This document shows, piece by piece, positions 44,891 to 58,971 of a stretch of DNA of 64,000 nucleotides. Positions within the stretch are counted from its first letter, which is position 1; each line of letters starts with the position of its first letter. The notes under the pieces are model-generated. The model worked only from the letters and a program-made list of their open reading frames with translations. It ran no database searches and was not told where the DNA came from. The stretch spans positions 1,116,001 through 1,180,000 of the forward strand of contig NZ_CP014991.1 of assembly GCF_001602095.1 (NCBI RefSeq), read 5' to 3'. This DNA comes from Helicobacter himalayensis. GTDB taxonomy: Bacteria > Campylobacterota > Campylobacteria > Campylobacterales > Helicobacteraceae. A program made the position numbers and the translations under genes.

Positions 44891-45949
44891 ATGAAAAAAG
44901 TTTGTAGTAAGTATTCTATGCCTATTTGTTTTAAACTTTTAGGCTTGATTTTTGCATTATTTTTAGGAGGATGTGATATGACACAAGCAAACAAAACAAA
45001 CAATTGGGACAAAGTTTTCACACAAAGTCAAGAAGTAGAAGTGCAAAAAGTGCATTTTAAAAACCGCTATGGAATCACCCTTGTTGGTGATTTGTATATG
45101 CCTAAAGATGTAGAATCTAGCAAACTCCCCGCAGTGGCTATTAGCGGACCATTTGGTGCGGTTAAAGAGCAAGCAAGCGGATTGTATGCTCAAACTCTCG
45201 CACAAAAGGGCTTTATCACACTTGCCTTTGACCCTTCTTACACAGGAGAAAGCGGTGGAGAACCTCGCAATGTCGCCTCCCCTGATATCAACACAGAAGA
45301 TTTCAGCGCGGCAGTGGATTATCTTAGCAATTTTGCAAATGTAGATTCTGATAGGATTGGAATCTTAGGCATTTGCGGATTTGGCGGATTCGCACTTAAT
45401 GCTGCGGCGATAGATACGCGTATTAAGGCAAGCGTTGCCTCCACGATGTATGACATGACGCGCGTGAATGCAAGGGGCTATTTTGATTCCATAGATGTAA
45501 AGGCGCGTTATGAACTCAAGCAAAATTTAAACGCGCAACGCACATTGGACTTTAAAAATGCTAGCTATGCGCCTGCTGGTGGATTGCCAGATAAACTCAC
45601 AGGCGATGAGCCGCAATTTGTGAAAGATTATTTTGATTATTACAAAACCCAGAGAGGATTTCACGAACGCTCGATAAATTCTAATGGCGCTTGGAATCTC
45701 ACTTCATCTTTATCGCTTATTAATATGCCTATTTTGGCATATAGTGATGAAATACAAAGCGCGGTGCTTGTAATCCACGGAGATAAAGCCCATAGCAAAT
45801 ATTTTAGTGAAGATGCGTTTAAAAAATTAAAAGGTGATAATAAAGAATTATTGATTATTGAAGACGCAAGTCATGTGGATTTATATGATAATATACAAAA
45901 GATTCCATTTGACAAAATTGCCCAATTTTTTAACCAATATTTAAAATAA
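44891..45949 (+). CDS. Alpha/beta-hydrolase lipoprotein
   Basis: About 352 residues from the ATG at 44891 (AAAGGAGA RBS), not from the upstream ATG at 44840. Signal peptide with lipobox FLGGC at about residue 20. The alpha/beta hydrolase fold has GPFGAVKEQASGLYAQTLAQKGF, the nucleophile elbow GICGFGGFAL where Cys stands in the usual Ser position, as in dienelactone hydrolases, and a C-terminal LLIIEDASHVDLYDN with the catalytic His. Substrate unknown; probably periplasm-facing. It has its own operator-bearing promoter. Confidence 0.85.
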   Translation: MKKVCSKYSMPICFKLLGLIFALFLGGCDMTQANKTNNWDKVFTQSQEVEVQKVHFKNRYGITLVGDLYMPKDVESSKLPAVAISGPFGAVKEQASGLYAQTLAQKGFITLAFDPSYTGESGGEPRNVASPDINTEDFSAAVDYLSNFANVDSDRIGILGICGFGGFALNAAAIDTRIKASVASTMYDMTRVNARGYFDSIDVKARYELKQNLNAQRTLDFKNASYAPAGGLPDKLTGDEPQFVKDYFDYYKTQRGFHERSINSNGAWNLTSSLSLINMPILAYSDEIQSAVLVIHGDKAHSKYFSEDAFKKLKGDNKELLIIEDASHVDLYDNIQKIPFDKIAQFFNQYLK

Positions 45950-45978
45950 AAAGTTGAACGCAATTTAGCTAAATTTAA

Positions 45979-45988
45979 GGGGGGGGGG
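45979..45988 (+). repeat. Poly-G tract (G10) upstream of the restriction-methylation gene
   Basis: Ten Gs in the 150-base gap before the ATG at 46100. It lies 111 bases from the start, so it might affect a promoter or mRNA leader; no -10 is obvious directly downstream. Confidence 0.75.
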
Positions 45989-46099
45989 CTAAGATTTTAG
46001 CGGTAAAACACTTGTCCCCTTTTGCACAATTAAACATCAAAGAAACTCAAACTTTGATCCCAAAGCAAGCCCAAATTTAACTCAATGTAAGGATTTATA

Positions 46100-49867
<3,768 letters not shown>

Positions 49868-49870
49868 AAA

Positions 49871-50164
49871 ATGAGCGAAGCAATCGGAGAGGCTTTGTTT
49901 AAAGATGCTAATAACAGAAATCTAAGCATAACAAAGCCCAAGTATAACGAGCAAGACCAAAGACTTTTTATAAACGAATCCTTATATTTTGATAAGGTAG
50001 AAAAGGAAGTATGGGAGTATAAAATCGGCGGTTATCAGGTTTTAGACAAATACTTAAAAAGCCATAAAGGAGAAAAAATAGATTTTGAGCATTTTCAAAA
50101 AGTAATCCAAAGTTTGCATAAAAGCTTGGAGTTAGAATCAAAAATTAGTAAAATAAGGTTATAA
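49871..50164 (+). CDS. Detached C-terminal domain of the type IIG-like enzyme
   Basis: A 97-residue ORF 3 bases after the large gene's stop and in the same frame (TAA AAA ATG), with AAGGAG as RBS. Its sequence (KPKYNEQDQRLFINESLYFDKVEKEVWEYKIGGYQVLDKYLKSHKG) is what type IIG/ISP-like proteins usually carry at their C-terminus after the HLMQ segment. Thus the domain has been separated from the enzyme by the inserted (AG)n-plus-tail block, and may work in trans or be a remnant. Confidence 0.75.
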   Translation: MSEAIGEALFKDANNRNLSITKPKYNEQDQRLFINESLYFDKVEKEVWEYKIGGYQVLDKYLKSHKGEKIDFEHFQKVIQSLHKSLELESKISKIRL

Positions 50165-50177
50165 CAAACCCTAGATA

Positions 50178-50708
50178 CTATCTTTTCATTGCCTCCTTAA
50201 GGCTTAGTTGCGCGTCTTTGAGCTGTTGCTTTTTCTTAAGGCTCTCGCGTTTGTCATAGAGTTTTTTACCCTTCACAAGCGCGATTTGGACTTTTAATTT
50301 ATTTTTATGATTAAAATACAAGCTCAAAGGCACAATGCTTAAGCCCTGCACAGAAACACTCCCAAGCAGTTTGGTGATTTGCTTTTTATGCAGTAGTAGC
50401 TTACGCACGCGCCTTTCATCGGGCTTAAAATGCGCGTTTGTCTGCTCCAGCGCGCCAAAATGCGTATTAAACAAAAATGCTTCTTCTTTCATAATCCGCA
50501 CAAAACTATCCTTGAGATTTACCCGCCCAGCGCGCGCGGACTTCACCTCGCTCCCAAGTAGCACAAGCCCCGCCTCCAAACTCTCTAAAATTTCATAATC
50601 AAAAAAAGCCTTTTTATTTTTCGCCACTTCCTTGAATGCGCGCTCTTTTGGCTTTTGCACGGATTTATTTGACTTTTTTGCGCTTGTTTTAGAATCTTTC
50701 AACACCAA
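50178..50708 (-). CDS. smpB: SsrA-binding protein SmpB
   Basis: Binds tmRNA in trans-translation. The 176-residue protein has [42 protein letters not shown] and [19 protein letters not shown]. The N-terminal 25 residues ([20 protein letters not shown]) are a basic extension beyond the usual 150. Convergent with the restriction gene and 3 bases downstream of purL. Confidence 0.95.
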   Translation of the reverse strand: MVLKDSKTSAKKSNKSVQKPKERAFKEVAKNKKAFFDYEILESLEAGLVLLGSEVKSARAGRVNLKDSFVRIMKEEAFLFNTHFGALEQTNAHFKPDERRVRKLLLHKKQITKLLGSVSVQGLSIVPLSLYFNHKNKLKVQIALVKGKKLYDKRESLKKKQQLKDAQLSLKEAMKR

Positions 50709-50711
50709 ATC

Positions 50712-52943
50712 CTACAAATCCCGCTCTAACACTTCTTCAAAGCTTTCAAAATAAAGCTTTCTAGCGCGTGCAAAATCTAGCTTAAGAGAATCTATGCAGA
50801 TTCCCTCTCCTTCCACAACGCCAATTTGACGCGCTTGCAAGCCTTGTACGTGCGCAGATTCTATAAGCTTAGCCACATTTTGAAAATCTACCTCCACCAC
50901 CACACAGCTCGGCGTCTGCGCAAAAAGCATAAAAGTATCCACAAAGCCACTTTTGACATTAATACCTTTATTCCCTAGCAATGCCATTTTTGTTAATGCG
51001 ATAGCTAGCCCGCCTTGCCCAAGATTTTTAGCACAGAGAATCTTTCTAGATTCTATATTTTCACAAAGAAAATCCCACAAGCGCGCTTCTTTGACTAAAT
51101 CAATGCGCGGAACTTCGCCATAAATCTTACCCTCACCTAGCTTTTGCGCTAAACTCGCGCTAAAGTTTGGCTCAATCTCGCCAAGCAACACAAGCGTGCT
51201 TCCATCATTTTGCAACGCACTGCCTATGGTTTTTGCGCTATTTTCTATCACGCCTACACCCACAATGCTAGGTGTGGGGTAAATATCCTTGCCATCGCTT
51301 TGATTATGCAAGCTCACATTTCCACTTACAACGGGCGTATTGAGAATCTTGCACGCCTCTTTTATGCCCTCGCAAGATTCTTTAAACTCCCACATAACCT
51401 CAGCATTATTTGGCGAACCGAAGTTAAGACAATCACTAATCGCACGCGCACGCGCTCCACGCGTAGCGCAGTCGCGCCCCACATACGCCACGCTTAGCTT
51501 TGCGCCCTCTCTTGGATTAAGATAGCTTGCGCGCACATCGCAATACACGCTCATCGCAATGCCAGCCCCACTCTCTTTTATGCGTATCACACTTGCATCA
51601 CCCTGCCCCGGACCTATGATAGTGTTTGTCTGCACGCTTGAGTCATACTGAGCATACACCCATTTTTTATCGCTGATTTCAGGTGAGCCTAGTAGCTTTT
51701 CAAACATTTCTTGCGAACTTAACGTAGTTTTTAGCGTTTGGGCGGGTGCAGATTCTCGATTTACCTCTTTTAGCTCTCTATCTAGAATCGGCGCATTTGA
51801 GCTAAGCTCAGCAATAGGCAAACGCGCGCATAGCTCATTATGCCAATACAGCTCCATAAGTCCGCTATTAGTTACCTCGCCAATCACCGCGCAATCCACT
51901 TCCCACTTTGCAAAAATCTCCAACACCTTTGCCTCATAGCCTTTTTTCGCACAAATCAGCATACGTTCTTGCGATTCGCTAAGCATAAGCTCATAAGGAT
52001 TCATTCCAGATTCTCGCATCGGCACTTTATCAAGGTCTAAGCGCATACCAGCACCACTTTTGCCCGCCATTTCAAAGCTTGAGCTTGTAAGCCCAGCTGC
52101 GCCCATATCCTGAATCCCCACAATATAATCTTTCTTAAACAGCTCCAAACACGCCTCTAAAAGGAGCTTTTCTGCAAATGGGTCGCCCACTTGCACCGCG
52201 CTTTTTAAGCCTTTGGAATCTGAAGTGAAACTATCGCTACTCATCACCGCCCCGCCTAAGCCATCGCGCCCGGTTTTTGAGCCGACATAAATGACAGGAT
52301 TCCCGACACCTTCGGCTTTTGCATAGAAAATTTCCTCTTTTTTGGCCAATCCCAAGCAAAAAGCATTGACTAAAATATTGCCGTTATAGCAGGATTCAAA
52401 GCTCATTTCCCCGCCAATTGTCGGCACGCCCATACAATTACCATACCCACCGATTCCTTCCACCACACCGCGCAAAAGATAGCGATGCTTTTTGCCAACC
52501 TTGCCAGAATCTGCCACATCACCAAAGCGGATAGAATTAAGACTTGCCACCGGACGCGCACCCATCGTAAAAATATCGCGCATAATCCCGCCAACACCTG
52601 TTGCAGCACCTGCGTGTGGCTCGATGAAGCTCGGGTGGTTGTGAGATTCTATTTTAAACACCGCGACATTTGTGCCATCAATATCTATCACACCCGCATT
52701 CTCCCCCGGTCCCTGCACTACCCAAGGCGCGCTTGTGGGGAATCCATTGAGATATTTTTTACTTGATTTGTAGCTGCAATGCTCACTCCACATAGCTGAA
52801 ATCACACCTAGCTCGATGAGATTTGGCGCGCGATGAAGCAACGCAATAATGCGCGCGTAATCTTTCTTGTCTAATTTATGAGAATCTAAGACCGCCTGCA
52901 AGTCCTTATTTTCGTTCAGCGGGGTTATGAGTGTCTTAAGCAT
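50712..52943 (-). CDS. purL: Phosphoribosylformylglycinamidine synthase subunit PurL
   Basis: ATP-dependent purine synthesis step. The 743-residue small-type PurL has [84 protein letters not shown] and [14 protein letters not shown]. The partner purQ/purS genes are not in the window. Confidence 0.96.
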   Translation of the reverse strand: MLKTLITPLNENKDLQAVLDSHKLDKKDYARIIALLHRAPNLIELGVISAMWSEHCSYKSSKKYLNGFPTSAPWVVQGPGENAGVIDIDGTNVAVFKIESHNHPSFIEPHAGAATGVGGIMRDIFTMGARPVASLNSIRFGDVADSGKVGKKHRYLLRGVVEGIGGYGNCMGVPTIGGEMSFESCYNGNILVNAFCLGLAKKEEIFYAKAEGVGNPVIYVGSKTGRDGLGGAVMSSDSFTSDSKGLKSAVQVGDPFAEKLLLEACLELFKKDYIVGIQDMGAAGLTSSSFEMAGKSGAGMRLDLDKVPMRESGMNPYELMLSESQERMLICAKKGYEAKVLEIFAKWEVDCAVIGEVTNSGLMELYWHNELCARLPIAELSSNAPILDRELKEVNRESAPAQTLKTTLSSQEMFEKLLGSPEISDKKWVYAQYDSSVQTNTIIGPGQGDASVIRIKESGAGIAMSVYCDVRASYLNPREGAKLSVAYVGRDCATRGARARAISDCLNFGSPNNAEVMWEFKESCEGIKEACKILNTPVVSGNVSLHNQSDGKDIYPTPSIVGVGVIENSAKTIGSALQNDGSTLVLLGEIEPNFSASLAQKLGEGKIYGEVPRIDLVKEARLWDFLCENIESRKILCAKNLGQGGLAIALTKMALLGNKGINVKSGFVDTFMLFAQTPSCVVVEVDFQNVAKLIESAHVQGLQARQIGVVEGEGICIDSLKLDFARARKLYFESFEEVLERDL

Positions 52944-53100
52944 ACAAAAACCTTTGGTGTAAATTTAAGGCGCAATTGTAACATAAGCTCCCAAAGAATA
53001 ACACAGAATCTGGGGAAACTTTAAAGAAACATAAAGAGGATTGTTGAGATTAATATAGCTTGAGAGATATGATTTCAATAAAAATAGCAAAATCTTAAGA

Positions 53101-53366
53101 GAAAACAAATATAACTTAGATGAAATGTATCGGCTCATTGATGAAATAGCCAAAGAATCTGGACTCATAAAAATAGATAAACATACCTACCATTGCAAAG
53201 GCGATGAGAAAGATTTGGCGTGTTTGGGGATATTTGTATTACAACATTGGTTGAATATGATTGGTTTACTCTTAATGTCAAAGAATGGCAATGGATAAGT
53301 GAAAAAGAGGGAAATAGTGATTTGATTGCCAAAAATAAAGCAAGAAATTTAGGTGTTTGGCAATGA
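53101..53366 (+). pseudogene. Decayed small protein upstream of vapD (possible antitoxin)
   Basis: Two frames together read YNLDEMYRLIDEIAKESGLIKIDKHTYHCKGDEKDLACLGIF and, after a frameshift near 53240, TLVEYDWFTLNVKEWQWISEKEGNSDLIAK, ending at 53366. The end overlaps the VapD start (ATGA), the layout of a toxin-antitoxin pair. No start codon is evident. The antitoxin role is inference. Confidence 0.55.
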
Positions 53367-53677
53367 GTCTCTCTCGTAAGGCTATAAATTTTGACTTATC
53401 CACAAACGAACTTAAAAAGCATTTTAATAGCACCGCAAAGCTTATAGTCAAATCAAGACATTTATGCTTGAAAATGGCTTTGAATATAGACAATATTCGG
53501 CTATGTTTCTAAAGAGACAATGGACGAAAAGCAAATAAATCTACTTGTAAAAAGGCTTTCTCGCAAATTCTCTTGGCTTTCAAGCTGTATGCAACACTTT
53601 GATGTAACAGATATAGGCGAACAACACGATTTAACACATTTACTTACAAGCAAGGCTTCACAAAAAGATAAGTATCT
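53363..53677 (+). pseudogene. vapD: VapD-like (Cas2-fold) endoribonuclease remnant
   Basis: Fragments in three frames: SLSRKAINFDLSTNELKKHF, then AYSQIKTFMLENGFEYRQYSAMF, then LSRKFSWLSSCMQHFDVTDIGEQHDLTHLL (53520 on). In order these make a complete VapD-type protein of about 100 residues with two frameshifts (near 53440 and 53520). VapD toxins are small ribonucleases with a Cas2-like ferredoxin fold. It is broken and part of the wreck beside tRNA-Ser. Confidence 0.75.
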
Positions 53678-54820
53678 CACAAAACAAATAAATATTATTG
53701 CAGTGTCTAAAAAAGCAATAAGCCTAACAAACTCACAAACAAGAAAGATAAAAACAGGGATAGAGGACGCTAGAACAATTCCACGAAAAAGCTTGTAAAT
53801 TATTCTGCATTTTATATCAAAACAGCTACAACAGATGATACACTATTTAAGGAAAAGGAATTAATCTCATAAAAGAGATGAAAACAAGCTTATTAGAGTA
53901 TTTCAGTGAAAGCAAAGATGTTTCATTCAGTTTTAGAGAAGATTTAATACCTAAAAATAAGAACATAAGAAGCATGTTTATTCAGACAGGGATTTTTCAA
54001 ATTTTGTGTAATAGACCTGTCCAACAAAAAAAAGAATGTAAAAATGTATTTTTTAAGATTCTATTAATGACAGCATTAATGAAAGAACTATTCGGAAAAA
54101 CTATGCCAGAAATGCGGAGCATATAAGGAGAGAAACGGCGAGGATTTTGAAAAAAATCTCTCTCAATGGATTAAAAATAAACAAGAGATTTTAATCAAGG
54201 TTGATAACCTTGAATTACTATTTTCTGATTCTTTTGTGGATGTAAGTTTTTGTAAGTTAATACGCCAAGACAGAAAATCATTTGATAAATACATTAAAAT
54301 AGGTGATAAAAACAGAGAATGAAAAAGATTTACTTGCTACCATTAAAGAAGTTTTAGACAGAGGTTAAACTATGGATTTTGTAGTAAATTTGGGCTGTCT
54401 CTTGGTGGAATTATTGGCGGTTGATTAATGGCTCATTGATTATAAAAGAGTTCAAAAAAGAAAATCATAAACAAAAAATTATAGATAAGTTAGAAAACTT
54501 AAACAAAGACATAATGTTTGCATATAAAGAAAAAGATTCCAGCAAGAGAAAAGATAAACTTCAAACTTAAGTGTTAGAATCGCAGACATATCTTTCGGCT
54601 CTTTTACTTCCATTCCAATCTCAAGCTTTTTAAGAATCTCTTTATATCTTTCTTTTGTGATTAGATTGATAGCGTCAAGGATTTCTTTATCTAAATGCTA
54701 GTTTCTCTGAATGCCTCTTTTAGATTCTGATTGTTTTCCTCAATCTCCCATTGTAATGCTATTAGGCATTAATTGTATCTTTATTAACATCTCTGCTCGA
54801 TAAAGCTTCCATTAAGGCGT
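53678..54820. other. Degenerate mobile-element remains
   Basis: About 1.1 kb without an intact gene. Short open pieces can be read: one at 53878-54126 on the plus strand, followed in another frame by a KLCQKCGAYKERNGEDF-like piece with a CxxC pair, and around 54380 a small membrane-like LGLSLGGIIGG piece. On the minus strand at 54590-54810 a helical, charged piece is readable only through several stops. It looks like decayed plasmid or integrative-element genes of unknown function. Confidence 0.5.
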
Positions 54821-54824
54821 ATTC

Positions 54825-55073
54825 CTATTCTTTCTTGTTGGTTTTACCAAAGAACATTTCATCTATTAATGCTAATAACAAAGGCATTTTTACCTTATTT
54901 GGCTGGATTTCTCCTTGTTTATTTCTCATATCACATACACTAGCTATTTCCTCTCTCAATGTATTTTCTCTATCTATCTTGAGTATATCAAGCCCAGTTC
55001 TGTGATTATAAAGATTTTTAAGCTTTAATAGAAGTTCTTTTGCCTCCTGTTTTTGTTCTTGTGTTAATTTCAT
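54825..55073 (-). CDS. Small helical protein, possibly truncated, in element remnant
   Basis: Eighty-two residues, MKLTQEQKQEAKELLLKLKNLYNHRTGLDILKIDRENTLREE..., with a good RBS (AAGGAG 7 bases before the ATG) but no known family. Because the sequence beyond its stop still reads as charged helix in other frames, it is probably the 5' piece of a longer, now broken gene. Confidence 0.4.
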   Translation of the reverse strand: MKLTQEQKQEAKELLLKLKNLYNHRTGLDILKIDRENTLREEIASVCDMRNKQGEIQPNKVKMPLLLALIDEMFFGKTNKKE

Positions 55074-55114
55074 CTTAATTCTCCTTGATTAAGGATTGTC
55101 TAGTTCTGAGTTAG

Positions 55115-55309
55115 TTGGATATGCAGATGAATACCCCGCTGGTTTTATTGAAAATTTCAAAACATGGCAAAGAATCAAATGGAAATTTGAGCTTAAGAGA
55201 AACTCACAGCAAGCCTTTCACGAATGCAGATATTGAAGCTATTAAAAAGGCAAATGAAGCAAAAGCTGCAAAAAGAGCAAGGATACAGCAGTCGCAAGAG
55301 CAGATATAA
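55115..55309 (+). pseudogene. Short lysine/alanine-rich ORF in element remnant
   Basis: Sixty-four codons ending KANEAKAAKRARIQQSQEQ; the upstream part reads better in another frame (YADEYPAGFIENF), suggesting a broken gene. No family recognised. Confidence 0.25.
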
Positions 55310-55329
55310 AATCGCAATTAATTATATTA

Positions 55330-55890
55330 AAACTTCTTATTGGGCTTTTGCCCTTATTTAATCGCCTTAGAGCTTTGCTTAATGCATCTCTATGGATATA
55401 TCCCTCTTTGCTGATAGCAGGAAATACAAAAGGACTTTCTAATACACCAAAGTCTGCTTTTTGTAGCTCTAGGATTTTTGAAGCATAAGAACTAAGAGCA
55501 ATAGTAAATAGCTCTCGCATTTTCATTTCTTTTGCTGGGTGGTAGCAAATACCTCTCGCAAAGGGTTTGTGTAGCATAAATAGTAGTGCGGATTGCCCTT
55601 TTTGCATTTTTGAGCAATAAAAGCTTCATAGAGATTTTTAAATAGATACTTTTACGTATCTAGCTCCCCACCACTTTCAACAATCTTTAATTTCCCTATC
55701 GCTTCTTTTCTAGCTTCAACTACGCTATAAATACTTTGTCTAAATCGCTTGAGAAAGTAATAAGCCCCCTTAAAGTTCCAAATCAAAAAAACAAACGAAA
55801 ACAAATGAGGTAGCCAAACAAAAAGATAAGAGCCTTAAATTGCGGTATTTAGGAGTTATTCGAAAACAAATGAAAATGAAAGAAAAACAA
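55330..55890 (-). pseudogene. P4-type tyrosine integrase remnant
   Basis: On the minus strand from next to tRNA-Ser: VVEARKEAIGKLKIVESGGELD (N-terminal arm-binding type), then after stops QSALLFMLHKPFARG, EMKMRELFTIALSSYASKILELQK and ESPFVFPAISKEGYIHRDALSKALRRLN, the catalytic-domain segments of P4-like integrases. Frameshifts and the missing R-H-R-Y end show that it is dead. Its position at the 3' end of tRNA-Ser is where such integrases insert. Confidence 0.65.
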
Positions 55891-55893
55891 TTG

Positions 55894-55981
55894 TGGCAGA
55901 GAGGAAGGGATTCGAACCCTCGAAAGCTTGCACTTTACACGCGTTCCAGGCGTGCTCCTTCAACCGCTCGGACACCTCTCT
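55894..55981 (-). tRNA. tRNA-Ser (anticodon GGA)
   Basis: An 88-base class II tRNA with encoded CCA (at 55894-55896, minus strand). The acceptor stem AGAGAGG pairs with CCTCTCT, the anticodon stem CACGC/GCGTG has loop CTGGAAC (GGA), a long variable arm follows, and the T arm has GGTTCGAATCC. The TATAAT -10 is at 56016-56011. An integrase remnant abuts its 3' side. Confidence 0.96.
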
Positions 55982-56010
55982 TTAAAACTTACAACCTTAA
56001 GCAAAAAGCC

Positions 56011-56016
56011 ATTATA
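56011..56016 (-). promoter_or_regulatory. -10 box of tRNA-Ser
   Basis: TATAAT on the minus strand, 30 bases before the tRNA 5' end. No clear -35. Confidence 0.55.
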
Positions 56017-56043
56017 TAAACTTTTAACTTCAAAAAACTTTAG

Positions 56044-57630
56044 CTAGATTTGATCTTCAGGCAAAATCTTTGAAATAAAGCTCGCAGCTTTAAGCAAAAA
56101 GTTTGCGTTTGGCTCGCTTGTGTGGATTTCAAACACGCCATCTTTATTATAACCCTTCCAATAGGTCTTCTTATTGAAGCTCCACACGCGCCAAGAATCC
56201 GCCATTTGCTCCTGTATATCACGCTTTGTCTTTTGCGCAAACTCTACACTATCAAACACCACGACAGATTCTGTATTGAGACTTCTTGAGCGCTCATCAA
56301 GATTGAAACTTCCTATCCAAGTAATGCGCTCATCAAACACAATGCTTTTACTATGCAAAGACGCGCCGGCACTTGAATTGAGCTTAGAACGCAAGCCGAC
56401 ATTTTTCTTTTTGCCCTCATATTGATACTCATACACCGCCACACCTGCCCTTGCCAAATGGTCTCTGTAACGCTCCCACGCGCCATACACCACAAGAGAA
56501 TCTGTCGAAGCAAGTGAGTTTGTGAGCACATTTAGTCGGATACCGCGATTTTTAAGCTCTTCTAAGCCCTTTGTCATATGCTTGCCCGGCACGAAATACG
56601 CCGCTGCGACATAAATCTCATTAGTGGTGCGTAAAAAAATCTCGCGCAACGCATTAGAAATCGGGTGTTCAATATTTGGATTTTCAACCTTAAGTGGAGA
56701 ATCCGCTAAAAACTTCGCGTCCCCCCACGCAAGTGTAAATTCTTTATTTTTGTAGCGTGTCAAAAATTCATTCAACACCTCCTCATATCGTGTATGTTTA
56801 TCAGAGTAGGTTTTAAACTTTGCAACTGCCTTGTCAATGTCTTTTTGATAGCTTTTCATAGTGCGCTTGCTAGGAAGAAGATACGCCGGGATTGAGCGCT
56901 CATATTGCCAATAGAGCAAGAAATTTTCACTCGCTTCTTTTGCTACTTTTCCTAGAAAAATCGCATCTGTGTCGGCAAAATTTGTCTTTGCGTTGTTGTC
57001 GAAATAATTATCCGCCACATTGCGCCCACCGATGATAAGTGCAAGCTCATCAACGACAAAAATCTTATTGTGCATACGATGATTGATTCTATTGAAATCA
57101 TAAATCATCTCTGGGTAGCGCAGGATTCTGGAGCGATTTTTGTAAGGATTGAAAATTTTTACCTCGATATTTGGGTGAGAATCAAGAGTGATAATATCCG
57201 AAAAATCAGAATCTAGCCCATTGTCATCAATGAGCATTCTCACCTTCACACCGCGATTTGCCGCTTTCCATAGCTCATACATAAAGACTTTTGAGGAAAC
57301 CTCATCTTTGTAAATATAACTTTGCAAATAAATGCTTTTTTGCGCTATGCGCGTGAGGGCTGTGCGGTGCAAAAGTGCTTGCGTGCCATCAGTAATGAGC
57401 ATCGCGCCACTTTTATTTTTATTTTCCTCTAGCTCTTTGGCATACACTTGCCCGATGAGCGTTTCTTGCTGGTGAAAAGGCTTGATATTTATGCTTTTTG
57501 CGATTTTACTTTTATCGACATCTTTGATATTGACGACCACAGAAGAACAGCCCGCATAGACAAATAAGCACAGCACGAAAACAATAAAAATATTTGTGGT
57601 GCTAAAAAGATATTGGCTTATAAATGTCAT
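56044..57630 (-). CDS. Phospholipase D-family lipoprotein (ClsC/YmdC-like)
   Basis: A 528-residue envelope protein with two phospholipase D motifs: HNKIFVVDELALIIGGRN (about 190) and HSKSIVFDERITWIGSFN (about 405). The N-terminal hydrophobic segment is followed by a lipobox-like VYAGC. The domain order and length match cardiolipin synthase C-type proteins. Likely substrates are phosphatidylglycerol and phosphatidylethanolamine at the inner-membrane outer face. It stands alone between tRNA-Ser and the glycosyltransferase locus. Confidence 0.88.
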   Translation of the reverse strand: MTFISQYLFSTTNIFIVFVLCLFVYAGCSSVVVNIKDVDKSKIAKSINIKPFHQQETLIGQVYAKELEENKNKSGAMLITDGTQALLHRTALTRIAQKSIYLQSYIYKDEVSSKVFMYELWKAANRGVKVRMLIDDNGLDSDFSDIITLDSHPNIEVKIFNPYKNRSRILRYPEMIYDFNRINHRMHNKIFVVDELALIIGGRNVADNYFDNNAKTNFADTDAIFLGKVAKEASENFLLYWQYERSIPAYLLPSKRTMKSYQKDIDKAVAKFKTYSDKHTRYEEVLNEFLTRYKNKEFTLAWGDAKFLADSPLKVENPNIEHPISNALREIFLRTTNEIYVAAAYFVPGKHMTKGLEELKNRGIRLNVLTNSLASTDSLVVYGAWERYRDHLARAGVAVYEYQYEGKKKNVGLRSKLNSSAGASLHSKSIVFDERITWIGSFNLDERSRSLNTESVVVFDSVEFAQKTKRDIQEQMADSWRVWSFNKKTYWKGYNKDGVFEIHTSEPNANFLLKAASFISKILPEDQI

Positions 57631-57660
57631 TCTCTATCCCTATAAAATTTTGCAATATTT

Positions 57661-58971
57661 TTAGAACAAATAGCGTAGATTCCCGATAAATTTCAGCTTT
57701 TTTGGCTGGCGGTGCAAATCTTTGAAAAACCATAGCAAAACATGGAATCTTGGCAAATTGAAGGTCTTAAGAATCTGTTTAATCCCTAAAGGATCATTTT
57801 TAAGCGAGGTTTTAAAAATTTGCAAATGAGACAAAATCGTAAGTTCAAAAAAGCGTTTGTGTTCTTGCGTGATTTTTTGGATAGGTTTGGCTTGTGTAGA
57901 TTTTGTAAATTCCAAATGTTTTACATCTCCTAATGCAAAACAGTCTGCGTAAAAATTCCAAATGTTTAACGCCACAATGCAATAACAATAAGCTTTAAAA
58001 TAAGTGCGTAAGGCTCTGTAATTGTCAAAATAAGGCTCGATCGCTTGGAGGGTTGGCGGGAGGGTTGGCGGGAGGGTTAAATTTTGTGATGAAGTTATAG
58101 AATTTGGACGCGAGCGGTAAATATAACCTTCTGTGTTGATATAACCCACTTTTTTTGCAAGACAAAAGAGCAATGTGCCAAAGTCGTGGTCTTCGTGGTA
58201 GATTCCATTTGTGAAGCGCAGATTGTAACGATTAAGAATCTCAGAGCGAAAGCACCCCTGCCACACAAAATAAAAGTCATAAATGCGATTTTGAGTAAGC
58301 AATTGCGCGCCAAAGTCATAGCTATCTTTTTGTGCTTTTTTGAAAATCCCAAGTCGCTGGCGGTGCTTGAAAGTCTTGCCTCCTTCAAAATATTCAATCA
58401 CATTATGCACGCAAATCTCTAAATGTGAAGCCTCCATCGCACGCACGCAAGATTCTATACAATCAAGTGAAAGGTAATCATCAGAATCCACAAAATGGAT
58501 AATGCGCGGAGGTAATTCCTGTATGATTAAGTTGTTGATATTGCTAATATTTGCGCGGATAAAATTTGGCGCGATTGCTGTGAAATGCTTTTTTAGCGCA
58601 CTTTGTGTAAGTGTTTTTGTGGGAGATGTGAAAGTATGCGTTTGCGTAAGGGAGCAAATAGATTCGCCTTGTTTATGAGGGGTTTCAATCATTGTGCGTA
58701 GAGGCGTGTGCTTGATAAATTCTAAGCCAATATTGCGCGCGTTTCCAAGTCCGAGATTTGAGGTGGAAACGATGAAAATTCTCTTATCTTTGCGCGCGTA
58801 TTCTAATGCAATCTCAAGGCTAGAATCAAAACTGCCATCATTTACAAGCACGATATCAAGGTTTGTGTAGCTTTGATTTATCAGACTTTCCAAGCACTCG
58901 CGCAGATACAATTCCACATTATAAATAGGGACGATGATAGAGATTAAGGGATTTTTGTCATTCGCAGTCAT
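57661..58971 (-). CDS. Family 2 glycosyltransferase (surface glycan)
   Basis: A 436-residue GT-A enzyme: ISIIVPIYNVELYLRECLESLINQSYTNLDIVLVNDGSFD (donor-binding Asp), then IHFVDSDDYL (DxD-type metal site) after a variable insert of about 75 residues, YHEDHDFGTLLF. A 12-base tandem repeat near 58049-58080 encodes TLPPTLPPTL in frame. Last gene of the wecB operon; overlaps the preceding GT2 by 14 bases. Donor and acceptor unknown. Confidence 0.9.
   Translation of the reverse strand: MTANDKNPLISIIVPIYNVELYLRECLESLINQSYTNLDIVLVNDGSFDSSLEIALEYARKDKRIFIVSTSNLGLGNARNIGLEFIKHTPLRTMIETPHKQGESICSLTQTHTFTSPTKTLTQSALKKHFTAIAPNFIRANISNINNLIIQELPPRIIHFVDSDDYLSLDCIESCVRAMEASHLEICVHNVIEYFEGGKTFKHRQRLGIFKKAQKDSYDFGAQLLTQNRIYDFYFVWQGCFRSEILNRYNLRFTNGIYHEDHDFGTLLFCLAKKVGYINTEGYIYRSRPNSITSSQNLTLPPTLPPTLQAIEPYFDNYRALRTYFKAYCYCIVALNIWNFYADCFALGDVKHLEFTKSTQAKPIQKITQEHKRFFELTILSHLQIFKTSLKNDPLGIKQILKTFNLPRFHVLLWFFKDLHRQPKKLKFIGNLRYLF
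58049..58080 (-). repeat. In-frame 12-base tandem repeat in GT2 gene
   Basis: GAGGGTTGGCGG repeated about two and a half times on the plus strand, coding Thr-Leu-Pro-Pro units. Copy number change would keep the frame and lengthen a linker. Confidence 0.75.

Noticed and set aside
53363-53677. A CRISPR Cas2 gene
   Set aside because: VapD shares the Cas2 fold, but the DVTDIGEQHDLTH block is VapD-like and no CRISPR repeats or other cas genes are present.
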